Shown here in pieces: positions 1 through 5,634 of a stretch of DNA of 5,850 bases (the stretch's first letter is position 1; each line of letters starts with the position of its first letter). The position numbers and the translations under genes were made by a program. The DNA comes from Candidatus Nomurabacteria bacterium RIFCSPLOWO2_02_FULL_42_17 (GTDB taxonomy: Bacteria; Patescibacteriota; Minisyncoccia; Phycocordibacterales; MFVN01), in assembly GCA_001786095.1 (NCBI GenBank), contig MFVN01000020.1, forward strand, positions 4,471-10,320, written 5' to 3'. Below the pieces are notes generated by a model, which had not been told where the DNA came from, ran no database searches, and saw only the letters and a program-made list of their open reading frames with translations.

Positions 1-1
1 C

Positions 2-1630
2 GTCAGCGCGCCTTCTTATTTGGTTGGGGATTTGGACAGTGGAGAAATAATTATGGAAAAAGGGAACACGGAACGTTTTCCTATTGCTTCCGTGACTAAA
101 CTTATTACCGCCTTAACTTCAATAAAAATACTGAATCAAAATGACATAGCGACAGTTTCAGCCAGGGCGGCAAATACGCCCAGTAGTGGCGGTCATCTCA
201 AGGCCGAACAAAAAATCGCCGTTTTCGACCTTCTTTATCCCCTACTGCTTGAATCTTCAAATGACGCTGCCGAAGTATTAGCCGAGCACGGCGGTCATGA
301 ATATTTTATAAATCAAATGAACGAGATTGCTAAAAATATCGGGATGGAAAACACGCACTTCGGCGATCCATCAGGCCTTTCCTCGGAAAATAAATCGACG
401 GTCACTGACCTTTTTAAACTGGCAAAATATCTTAAGGATTACGAAAAATCAATATTGGAAATAACTCGGCAAGAAAAAGCCAGCACGGTTAGTTCTGTTT
501 GGAAAAATATCAACAAGCTGGTTCAGATTAAAGAGTATATGGGGGGTAAAAGCGGTTATACCGACGCGGCTCAAAAAACCGGAATCGCTTTTTTCGCTCT
601 GCCATTTTCTGAATTCGATAATCGTCAAATAGCTATTATTGTGTTACATAGCGCCGACCGCGTGACGGATACGAACGCTATTTTGAAATATCTTAAAAAT
701 GAAATTTTTACCGCTGTTAATTTGAAAAATCTTTCCGAGTTTCGTATGGAAAAACCGGAATTCATAAACCGAGCCGATCTTGTTCTCACAGGCGATTTAA
801 TGCTGGACCGCGGTGTGGAAGCTTCGGTGAATAAAAATTTAGAAAATAATTTCAATCGGCTTTTTGAAAAAATTTCTTGGTTGGGGGACGCCGATATAAC
901 TTTCGGCAACCTAGAAGGGCCGGTTTCCGATCAAGGTAAGAATTTAGGTAATTTATATTCTTTCCGCATGGCGCCGGAGGCGCTGGAGGCCGTAAAAACA
1001 GCGGGTTTCGATGTGCTGTCGGTGGCCAACAATCACATTGGCGACTGGGGGCTGGCCGCGCTGGAAGACACATTGCGACGATTTTCTGACACGAGCGTTC
1101 TGCCGACCGGTGGCGGAGAAAATAAGGAAGTCGCGCGCAAGCCCGTCATATTTGAAAAAAATCGACTGAAAATCGGATTTCTTGGATTCTCGGACGTTGG
1201 GCCGACCGGTTTCGCGGTTCAGGATAAACGCGCCGGCATACTTCTGGCCAGTGACCCAGATTTTGAAAAAATTATTCGGACAGCGGCGGAACAAACGGAT
1301 TTTTTGGTTGTTTCTTTTCATTGGGGCGAGGAATATAAGAAAAAACATAACGCACGGCAGGAGGAATTGGCGCACGCGGCCATAGACGCGGGTGCCAAGT
1401 TAATCATCGGACATCACCCGCACGTCGTTCAAGATACAGAAAAATACAAAGATGGTTTCATCGCTTATAGTTTAGGCAACTTTGTTTTCGACCAGAAATT
1501 TTCCAAAGACACGATGCAGGGATTGGTTTTGAAAATTAAAATAAAAGGGAAAGAAATCGAAAAAATAACCAAAAATCTTGTCAGTTTGAATTCTTTTTTT
1601 CAACCCGATAAAGTAGTGGAGATAAAATAA
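2..1630 (+). CDS. D-alanyl-D-alanine carboxypeptidase (S11) fused to CapA-like domain, 5'-partial
   Basis: This is a cell-envelope protein with two enzymatic-type domains, open at the left edge. The frame runs without a stop from position 2. The TTG at 20 sits inside the conserved first strand (YLVGDLDSGEIIMEK), so the true start and any signal peptide lie upstream. Counting from the codon at 20, residues 1-215 show the serine DD-peptidase triad: S-V-T-K (S24, K27), S-S-N (79-81) and K-S-G (177-179, usually KTG), plus the family-typical DPSGL at 116-120. This domain should trim the terminal D-Ala of peptidoglycan stem peptides outside the membrane. Residues 250-536 match the CapA/PgsA family (PGA_cap): TGDLML, GNLEGPV (296-302), ANNHIGDWG (336-344), SFHWGEEY (432-439), IIGHHPHV (462-469) and YSLGNFVF (483-490). 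The usual PBP5 C-terminal beta domain is absent, replaced by CapA. The substrate of the CapA part is unknown. Both domain calls are strong; their joint function is inference. Confidence 0.9.
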   Translation, partial: VSAPSYLVGDLDSGEIIMEKGNTERFPIASVTKLITALTSIKILNQNDIATVSARAANTPSSGGHLKAEQKIAVFDLLYPLLLESSNDAAEVLAEHGGHEYFINQMNEIAKNIGMENTHFGDPSGLSSENKSTVTDLFKLAKYLKDYEKSILEITRQEKASTVSSVWKNINKLVQIKEYMGGKSGYTDAAQKTGIAFFALPFSEFDNRQIAIIVLHSADRVTDTNAILKYLKNEIFTAVNLKNLSEFRMEKPEFINRADLVLTGDLMLDRGVEASVNKNLENNFNRLFEKISWLGDADITFGNLEGPVSDQGKNLGNLYSFRMAPEALEAVKTAGFDVLSVANNHIGDWGLAALEDTLRRFSDTSVLPTGGGENKEVARKPVIFEKNRLKIGFLGFSDVGPTGFAVQDKRAGILLASDPDFEKIIRTAAEQTDFLVVSFHWGEEYKKKHNARQEELAHAAIDAGAKLIIGHHPHVVQDTEKYKDGFIAYSLGNFVFDQKFSKDTMQGLVLKIKIKGKEIEKITKNLVSLNSFFQPDKVVEIK

Positions 1631-1644
1631 AATCCCGTTAGCAA

Positions 1645-1673
1645 AACATGTCAACCTGCCACGTTGACATGTT
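1645..1673. terminator. Perfect 11-bp inverted repeat in convergent gap; possible weak bidirectional terminator
   Basis: AACATGTCAAC (1645-1655) and GTTGACATGTT (1663-1673) are exact reverse complements around a 7-base loop (CTGCCAC). It lies 15 bases after the stop of the plus-strand envelope gene and about 70 bases beyond the smc stop, where transcripts from both sides meet. Read from the minus strand the stem runs into TTTT; read from the plus strand no T tract follows. It could therefore terminate the smc operon weakly, but it is not a textbook intrinsic terminator. The GTTGAC word recurs once more at 1675-1680. A dispersed repeat or a protein-binding palindrome is an equally possible reading. 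Confidence 0.5.
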
Positions 1674-1679
1674 AGTTGA

Positions 1680-1741
1680 CCTCTCCCCAGCCCCCGGCTT
1701 TCCCCTCTCCATTTATAAATAGAGAGGGATTAGGGGTGAGG
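1680..1741. repeat. GC-rich nested inverted repeat (REP/MITE-like intergenic element)
   Basis: The 62-bp block is bounded by CCTCTCCCC (1680-1688) and GGGGTGAGG (1733-1741), which pair at 8 of 9 positions. Inside are a small hairpin AGCC-CCC-GGCT (1689-1699) and a second stem, CCCTCTC (1703-1709) with GAGAGGG (1722-1728), capped by the self-complementary ATTTATAAAT (1711-1720). Either strand could fold as a three-way branched structure. The composition (long C runs on one strand) is unlike the genes on either side. The style resembles the CCTCACCC...GGGAGAGG intergenic repeats seen in many bacterial genomes, but this resemblance is from memory and its copy number here is unknown. It ends two bases before the smc stop codon and may add to transcription termination between the convergent genes. 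Confidence 0.55.
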
Positions 1742-1743
1742 CG

Positions 1744-3987
1744 TTAGTTCGCAACAGTCAAAGCTTCGTCGAGCCGGACCGAGAGGATTTTGGAGGCGCC
1801 GTCGGTGCCGATGGTTACACCGTAGAGGACATGGGCGTGAGACATAGTTTCACGGTTGTGGGTTACCAAAATAAGCTGAGAAAGTTTAGAAAGCTTCTCG
1901 ATTAAGTCGCCATACTTGCGTGAGTTTGACTCGTCCAGCGCCGCGTCAGTTTCATCTAAAATAAGAAATGGTGGCGGATTTACGCGCGTCATAGCAAAGA
2001 GTAAAGCAATGGAAGTCAGTGCACGCTCGCCGCCCGAAAGCATATTTAAATCTTTGGCTTTTTTGTGCGGTAGAGAAATATTAATTTCAATTCCGACTTC
2101 GGGGTCGCCTTCTTTTTTTTCTTCTTCCGATAATTCTTCTTCATCCCCTTGCCCGCCACTAAGTATAGAGCGCCGTGTTTCTTTAATTATAGTCAAACTG
2201 GCTTTGCCACCACCAAACATAGTCGTAAAAAATTCCTGGAAAGCCTCATTTATTTTTTCCACACCTCCGGTGAATTCCAAATGAAGTGTTTCTTTAAGCT
2301 CGCGAATTAAGGTTTTAAGCGACTGAATACTGCCCTGTAAGTCTACTAATTCTTTAGCTAAAAACTGATCACGGTTTTCCACTTCATTATATTCTTTAAA
2401 CACTTCTTCCCCGGCACCTAGTCCGGCATCTTCTAATCGAATTTTTATCTTTTCTATTTTTTTTAATTTAACCACTTGTAATGTGCGATCAATATCTGAC
2501 TTACTATCTTCTAAATCAAAAATTGTAGCTTCTTTTCCGGCTAATACTGTGGCTTCTTTTAATTCGTTTTCAAAAGCCAATTGTGCGGTAATTAGTCCTT
2601 CCTCTTCCACTGAAAGCATTTTAAGGGCATTTTCAGTCTGGCTTTTCCTAGCCGAAATTTCATAAAAAGCTTTTTCACGCCCATGCGCGGCTTCGCGTCG
2701 CTCCGCCAATTCTTGGCGGAGCGACGCGGTATTAGATAAAATCTCTTTTTCCTTGACTTCAACACGCCTAAGTTCATCGGCAATTTCTTGCCGACTCTCC
2801 TTTAATTTTGAAAGTTCGGTATTTTGAATGGGAGTAGAATCTGATATTGAATTTCTTTTATCCAAAAATTTACGCACTAATTCTTTCACCCGCTCTAGAA
2901 TAGGGGCAATTTCTGAAAGTTCTTCAATGGCTAAAGCTTCGTCTAGGTTTATTTCAATCTCGGCCGCAAGCTCTTCAATCTCTTCAAAATTTACCACCTT
3001 GGCTCCAGCTGTATGCGGGGTTTTAACCATAACCTCCAAAGCTCCTTCCAGTCGGCCAAGTTTACGCCCCAATTCTTCTTTGAGTGCCCGAACGGATTGA
3101 AACGAATTTTCTGATTGCTTTATTTCCTTTTCTAACTCTGTCACTTGCTTGTCCGGACCTGTGGTATTTTCTTTAGTTTTTTCAGATAATTCACGCAATT
3201 CTACAATAAACGCATGTTTACGTTTGGCTAAATCAGCCGTAGTGGTCTTTAAATAAAATGACTCACGGACAAAATAATCCCGATAGAGAGATTGAAGCTC
3301 GGTACGCCAAACTTCAGTCTGTTTTAATTTATCAACTTGTTTTTTAAGAAAAGATAAATGTGGAGCAATTTCGCGCCGTAAAGATTGAACTTCTTTTACA
3401 TTCTGCCCAGTGCGTTCTAATTTGCGTTCGGCTTCGCGGATTTTGTACTGATAAATTTTAAGCCCCAACGCGTCTTCCACCATCTCACGGCGCTCGCGCG
3501 CCGAAACTGACAATACACGGTCAGCTTCGCCTTGGGAAATTATATGATGTCCAGAAGAACCCACATGCACGGAAGAAAGCACTTCCACCACATCTTTTAA
3601 ACGGATTGGCGTGTCATTGATGAGGTAACGATTTTGTCCATCCGGATAAACCTCGCGAGTAACACGTATTTCGTTAAAATCTACCCCTACTGCGGCATTG
3701 TCTTTATTAGTGAAAGAAAAAATTCGGCGATGATTGTCAAAAACAGCGGTTACGGCCGCGCGCGAAGGCGCGGAAAGATTTTTAGAACCTTTAAAAATAA
3801 GGTCAGGGCTGGAACGGCCGCGCAGGGCCTTCATAGATTGTTCGCCTAAAGCAAAACGCACGGCCTCCACCACATTGGATTTACCGGAACCATTAGGGCC
3901 GACAATAGACACGATTGGATCGGAAAATTCCAGAACAGTTTTCTTGGCAAAAGATTTAAAACCGGAGATTTCTAAAGATTTTAGCAT
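1744..3987 (-). CDS. smc: Chromosome segregation ATPase SMC, short form without recognisable hinge
   Basis: SMC proteins are ABC-type ATPases that dimerise and organise and segregate the chromosome. All head motifs are present: MLKSLEISGFKSF at the start, Walker A GPNGSGKSN (30-38), Q-loop ISQGEADRVL (150-159), signature LSGGERAL (650-657), Walker B FLILDETDAAL (674-684), D-loop ALDESN (683-688) and H-loop LVTHN (707-711). The start is the ATG at 3987, one base after the rnc stop, with a GGAAG ribosome-binding site seven bases upstream. An in-frame ATG at 4137 would add 50 residues inside rnc and is not credible. The protein is 747 residues, against roughly 1,150-1,200 for typical bacterial SMC. 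Coiled-coil-like segments (about 180-320 and 392-575) flank a short acidic helical stretch. There is no glycine between residues 329 and 435, so the glycine-rich hinge is not visible. The head also has an acidic insertion at about 613-630. Rad50/SbcC is less likely: there is no CxxC zinc hook. Confidence 0.93.
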   Translation of the reverse strand: MLKSLEISGFKSFAKKTVLEFSDPIVSIVGPNGSGKSNVVEAVRFALGEQSMKALRGRSSPDLIFKGSKNLSAPSRAAVTAVFDNHRRIFSFTNKDNAAVGVDFNEIRVTREVYPDGQNRYLINDTPIRLKDVVEVLSSVHVGSSGHHIISQGEADRVLSVSARERREMVEDALGLKIYQYKIREAERKLERTGQNVKEVQSLRREIAPHLSFLKKQVDKLKQTEVWRTELQSLYRDYFVRESFYLKTTTADLAKRKHAFIVELRELSEKTKENTTGPDKQVTELEKEIKQSENSFQSVRALKEELGRKLGRLEGALEVMVKTPHTAGAKVVNFEEIEELAAEIEINLDEALAIEELSEIAPILERVKELVRKFLDKRNSISDSTPIQNTELSKLKESRQEIADELRRVEVKEKEILSNTASLRQELAERREAAHGREKAFYEISARKSQTENALKMLSVEEEGLITAQLAFENELKEATVLAGKEATIFDLEDSKSDIDRTLQVVKLKKIEKIKIRLEDAGLGAGEEVFKEYNEVENRDQFLAKELVDLQGSIQSLKTLIRELKETLHLEFTGGVEKINEAFQEFFTTMFGGGKASLTIIKETRRSILSGGQGDEEELSEEEKKEGDPEVGIEINISLPHKKAKDLNMLSGGERALTSIALLFAMTRVNPPPFLILDETDAALDESNSRKYGDLIEKLSKLSQLILVTHNRETMSHAHVLYGVTIGTDGASKILSVRLDEALTVAN
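2694..2728. repeat. Perfect 16-bp palindrome with 3-base loop inside smc
   Basis: CGCGTCGCTCCGCCAA (2694-2709) is the exact reverse complement of TTGGCGGAGCGACGCG (2713-2728), separated by TTC. It is strongly GC-rich in an AT-rich coiled-coil region and lies wholly within the smc reading frame, encoding about residues 420-431 (TASLRQELAERR). The translated segment is helical in character, so the frame and coiled coil are preserved. A mobile palindromic element inserted in frame, comparable in principle to Rickettsia palindromic elements, is one explanation. A very stable mRNA hairpin is expected whatever its origin. The repeat is directly visible; its mobility is inference. Confidence 0.8.
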
Positions 3988-3988
3988 T

Positions 3989-4690
3989 TCAATTCTTCCA
4001 GTTGCGCGCGCGTATACCGGCCTGAGCGGCTTTTTGTTCAGCCTCCTGTTTAGATTGACCCGAACCCTCGGCCACAAGTTCCGCTCCAAAAAAAACTCCG
4101 ACGGTAAAATGTTTGTCGTGGTCGGGCCCTGATTCACGCAAGACCTTATAAACCGGTGTTACATTTTCTTTTTCTTGAGAAAATTCTTGGATTGTGCTTT
4201 TTGCATCTTTAAAAAGTTTTTTGGCGATAATTTCATCCAGTAAAGCAAAGAGGGTGCGGGCGACAAAATCCCCCGCGACTTTATAGCCTCGATCTAAATA
4301 AACCGCGCCTAGAAAAGCCTCGAAAGTATTAGCTAAAATATAATTTCGGGCTTTGCCTACATCCTTGGCTTCGCCTCGGGAAAGTAAAAGATAATCATTC
4401 ATACCCAAAGTTGTGGCAACATCCGAGATAATTTGAGAATTAACTAGGGATGAACGGTAAGAAGTAAGTTCACCCTCAGTTTTATCGGGATATTTATGAA
4501 AAAGATAATCGGTTACAGCCAATTCCAGCACGGCGTCGCCTAAAAACTCCAAACGTTCGTTGTGCGCCAATCCGTCGCTGGGATTTTCATTCAAATAAGA
4601 ACGATGAACAAAGGCCTGCTTGAGTAGAACCTTGTCCTTAAAAAAAATTTTTGTATGTTCCTCAAATTTTGTAAAATCAGGCAAATTCAT
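3989..4690 (-). CDS. rnc: Ribonuclease III
   Basis: This double-strand-specific endoribonuclease cuts the stems flanking pre-rRNA and processes other structured RNAs in the cytoplasm. Its 233 residues are a normal bacterial length. The N-terminal catalytic domain (about 5-155) carries the signature HNERLEFLGDAVLEL (43-57), giving E45, E48 and D52, followed by E72 in TEGELTSYRSSLVN. The second acidic cluster reads ANTFEAFLGAVYLD (120-133), with E124 kept but N121 where E. coli has D114. The C-terminal double-stranded RNA-binding domain (about 163-230) ends in EGSGQSKQEAEQKAAQ, the typical KxxAExxAA helix. The ATG at 4690 overlaps the upstream nusB-Nudix stop as ATGA, and no clear Shine-Dalgarno sequence precedes it, so translational coupling is likely. 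The TGA stop lies one base before smc, matching the widespread rnc-smc pairing. Confidence 0.95.
   Translation of the reverse strand: MNLPDFTKFEEHTKIFFKDKVLLKQAFVHRSYLNENPSDGLAHNERLEFLGDAVLELAVTDYLFHKYPDKTEGELTSYRSSLVNSQIISDVATTLGMNDYLLLSRGEAKDVGKARNYILANTFEAFLGAVYLDRGYKVAGDFVARTLFALLDEIIAKKLFKDAKSTIQEFSQEKENVTPVYKVLRESGPDHDKHFTVGVFFGAELVAEGSGQSKQEAEQKAAQAGIRARNWKN
3995..3999 (-). promoter_or_regulatory. Ribosome-binding site of smc (fixes the start)
   Basis: On the minus strand GGAAG lies seven bases upstream of the ATG at 3987, within the last codons of rnc. Together with the protein beginning MLKSLEISGFKSF, the expected SMC N-terminus, this supports starting smc here and not at the ATG at 4137. 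Confidence 0.6.
4687..4690 (-). promoter_or_regulatory. ATGA stop-start overlap coupling nusB-Nudix to rnc
   Basis: The four bases ATGA (minus strand) contain the rnc start ATG and the TGA stop of the upstream gene. The preceding bases are A/T-rich with no GGAGG-like motif, so rnc translation probably depends on ribosomes finishing nusB-Nudix. This would keep the two products in proportion. Confidence 0.6.
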
Positions 4691-5583
4691 GATTGTGGAT
4701 TGAGAATTTTTAAAGCGTTAGTAATAATTGGCAAGATATCGTCATAAATTTTTAGGTCAGCGACTTGGGCTAATGGAAACCAGCGCGCGTCATCCAGTCC
4801 GCCAGATTGAGCAAGTTGAAGCGGTCCGTAAACCGCCTCAGCCAAATAATAAACAACGTGTTTACGGGTTCTTCCCTTCTCTGGATGCGAGGCAACATAT
4901 TCATTTTCGCCAAGTTTATTTTTAATAATAATATCTAATCCGATTTCTTCTTTGATTTCGCGTAAAGCGCCCTCAATCTCATTTTCTTCCCCTTCTAATT
5001 TACCTTTAGAAAGCGTCCAATATCCAAAAACATCGTGAACCAACGCCAATTTAAGACCTTCGGCCGTGCGGGCGTAAACCACCGCGCCACCCAAACGTTC
5101 TAAAGGAAGATTGTTGGGATCGGTCTCTTTGGGTTTATGTTTGGATGTTTCTTCTTTGCCCGGCTCGCCAATTTCCTTGTAAATCGCACCCAACACGCCA
5201 TTCACGAATTTACTGCTTGAATCACCGCCAAAAGTCTTAGCAAGTTCAATGGCTTCGTTAATGGCGACTTTAGGTGGCACTTGACTGCGATCGCCGAATA
5301 AAAGTTCAGCTAAACCTAACCGTAAAACCGCACGATCCACGGCTGAAATTTTATCCAACGGCCACTCGGGCGCGGCTTTTTCTATTATTCCGTCTAAAGT
5401 TTTGCGTTTTTTAGAAACTAAATTTACGAGTTCGGGCGTAAAAGAATCATTTTCCAATCCCGGTCCAAACTCGGCCATATTGCGTTCTAGAATTTCTGGT
5501 AAAAGTTCATTTTTACAACCTCTAAAATCCCACTCAAAGAGGGTTTGAAGAGCTATTGATCTGGAAAGGTGCCTGTTTGCCAT
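4687..5583 (-). CDS. nusB: Transcription antitermination factor NusB fused to a Nudix hydrolase
   Basis: Residues 1-140 are a full NusB: MANRHLSRSIALQTLFEWDF at the start, then WPLDKISAVDRAVLRLGLAELLF (74-96), KVAINEAIELAKTFGG (105-120) and SSKFVNGVLGAIYKE (122-136). NusB with NusE (S10) binds boxA RNA and promotes antitermination on rRNA operons. A hydrophilic linker (about 138-162) leads to a Nudix domain (about 163-296) with a complete Nudix box from G194 to L216 (G194, E200, R208, E209, E212, E213, G215), preceded by WTLSKGKLE and followed by DDARWFPL. Nudix enzymes hydrolyse nucleoside diphosphates linked to another group; the layout resembles Ap4A-hydrolase or RNA-pyrophosphohydrolase types, but the substrate cannot be read from sequence. 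No methionine lies in the linker and the frame is unbroken, so this is one 298-residue polypeptide, about twice normal NusB length. The start at 5583 lacks a recognisable Shine-Dalgarno sequence and follows a CTAG repeat array. Confidence 0.93.
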   Translation of the reverse strand: MANRHLSRSIALQTLFEWDFRGCKNELLPEILERNMAEFGPGLENDSFTPELVNLVSKKRKTLDGIIEKAAPEWPLDKISAVDRAVLRLGLAELLFGDRSQVPPKVAINEAIELAKTFGGDSSSKFVNGVLGAIYKEIGEPGKEETSKHKPKETDPNNLPLERLGGAVVYARTAEGLKLALVHDVFGYWTLSKGKLEGEENEIEGALREIKEEIGLDIIIKNKLGENEYVASHPEKGRTRKHVVYYLAEAVYGPLQLAQSGGLDDARWFPLAQVADLKIYDDILPIITNALKILNPQS

Positions 5584-5587
5584 GTGA

Positions 5588-5634
5588 TTAGGGGCTAGGT
5601 TCTAGGGACTAGTCACTAGTCACTAGTCACTAGT
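5588..5634. repeat. 7-bp CTAG tandem array between rpmF and nusB
   Basis: CTAG occurs at 5595, 5602, 5609, 5616, 5623 and 5630, exactly seven bases apart, with a degenerate TTAG in register at 5588. The last units are ACTAGTC three times plus ACTAGT (5608-5634); the earlier ones are diverged (CTAGGTT, CTAGGGA). The rpmF stop codon TAG is part of the final unit. The array fills almost the whole 46-bp spacer and takes the place where a ribosome-binding site for nusB would be expected. Because each unit contributes TAG or TGA on the sense strand and the period is not a multiple of three, it stops translation in all three frames. Its origin could be slippage or a dispersed repeat family. Confidence 0.8.

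Noticed and set aside
20..22. TTG at 20 as the true start of the envelope gene
   Set aside because: It lies inside the first conserved strand of the peptidase domain, the frame is open further upstream, and a secreted enzyme would need a signal peptide.
1102..1210. GCCGACCGGT repeated at 1102 and 1201
   Set aside because: A single 10-base word that encodes Pro-Thr-Gly in both places; no further similarity around it.
3754..3773. GC-rich CCGCGC...GCGCGG short inverted repeat in smc
   Set aside because: Only a 6-bp stem in an alternating GC stretch; easily expected by chance, unlike the 16-bp palindrome at 2694-2728.
3734..4132. Plus-strand open frame of about 130 codons opposite smc and rnc
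   Set aside because: It is antisense to two well-supported genes across their junction and has no recognisable protein motif. The same applies to other open frames opposite or within the real genes.
3988..4137. In-frame upstream extension of smc to an ATG at 4137
   Set aside because: It would overlap rnc by about 150 bases, and its peptide looks like out-of-frame rnc coding. The ATG at 3987 has a ribosome-binding site and the canonical SMC N-terminus.
4687..4689. Recoded TGA (alternative genetic code of some CPR lineages)
   Set aside because: TGA ends nusB-Nudix and rnc at sensible protein lengths and is not needed as a sense codon in any gene.
5608..5634. ACTAGTC repeats as a CRISPR array
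   Set aside because: The units are 7 bp and directly adjacent, with no spacers and no cas genes.
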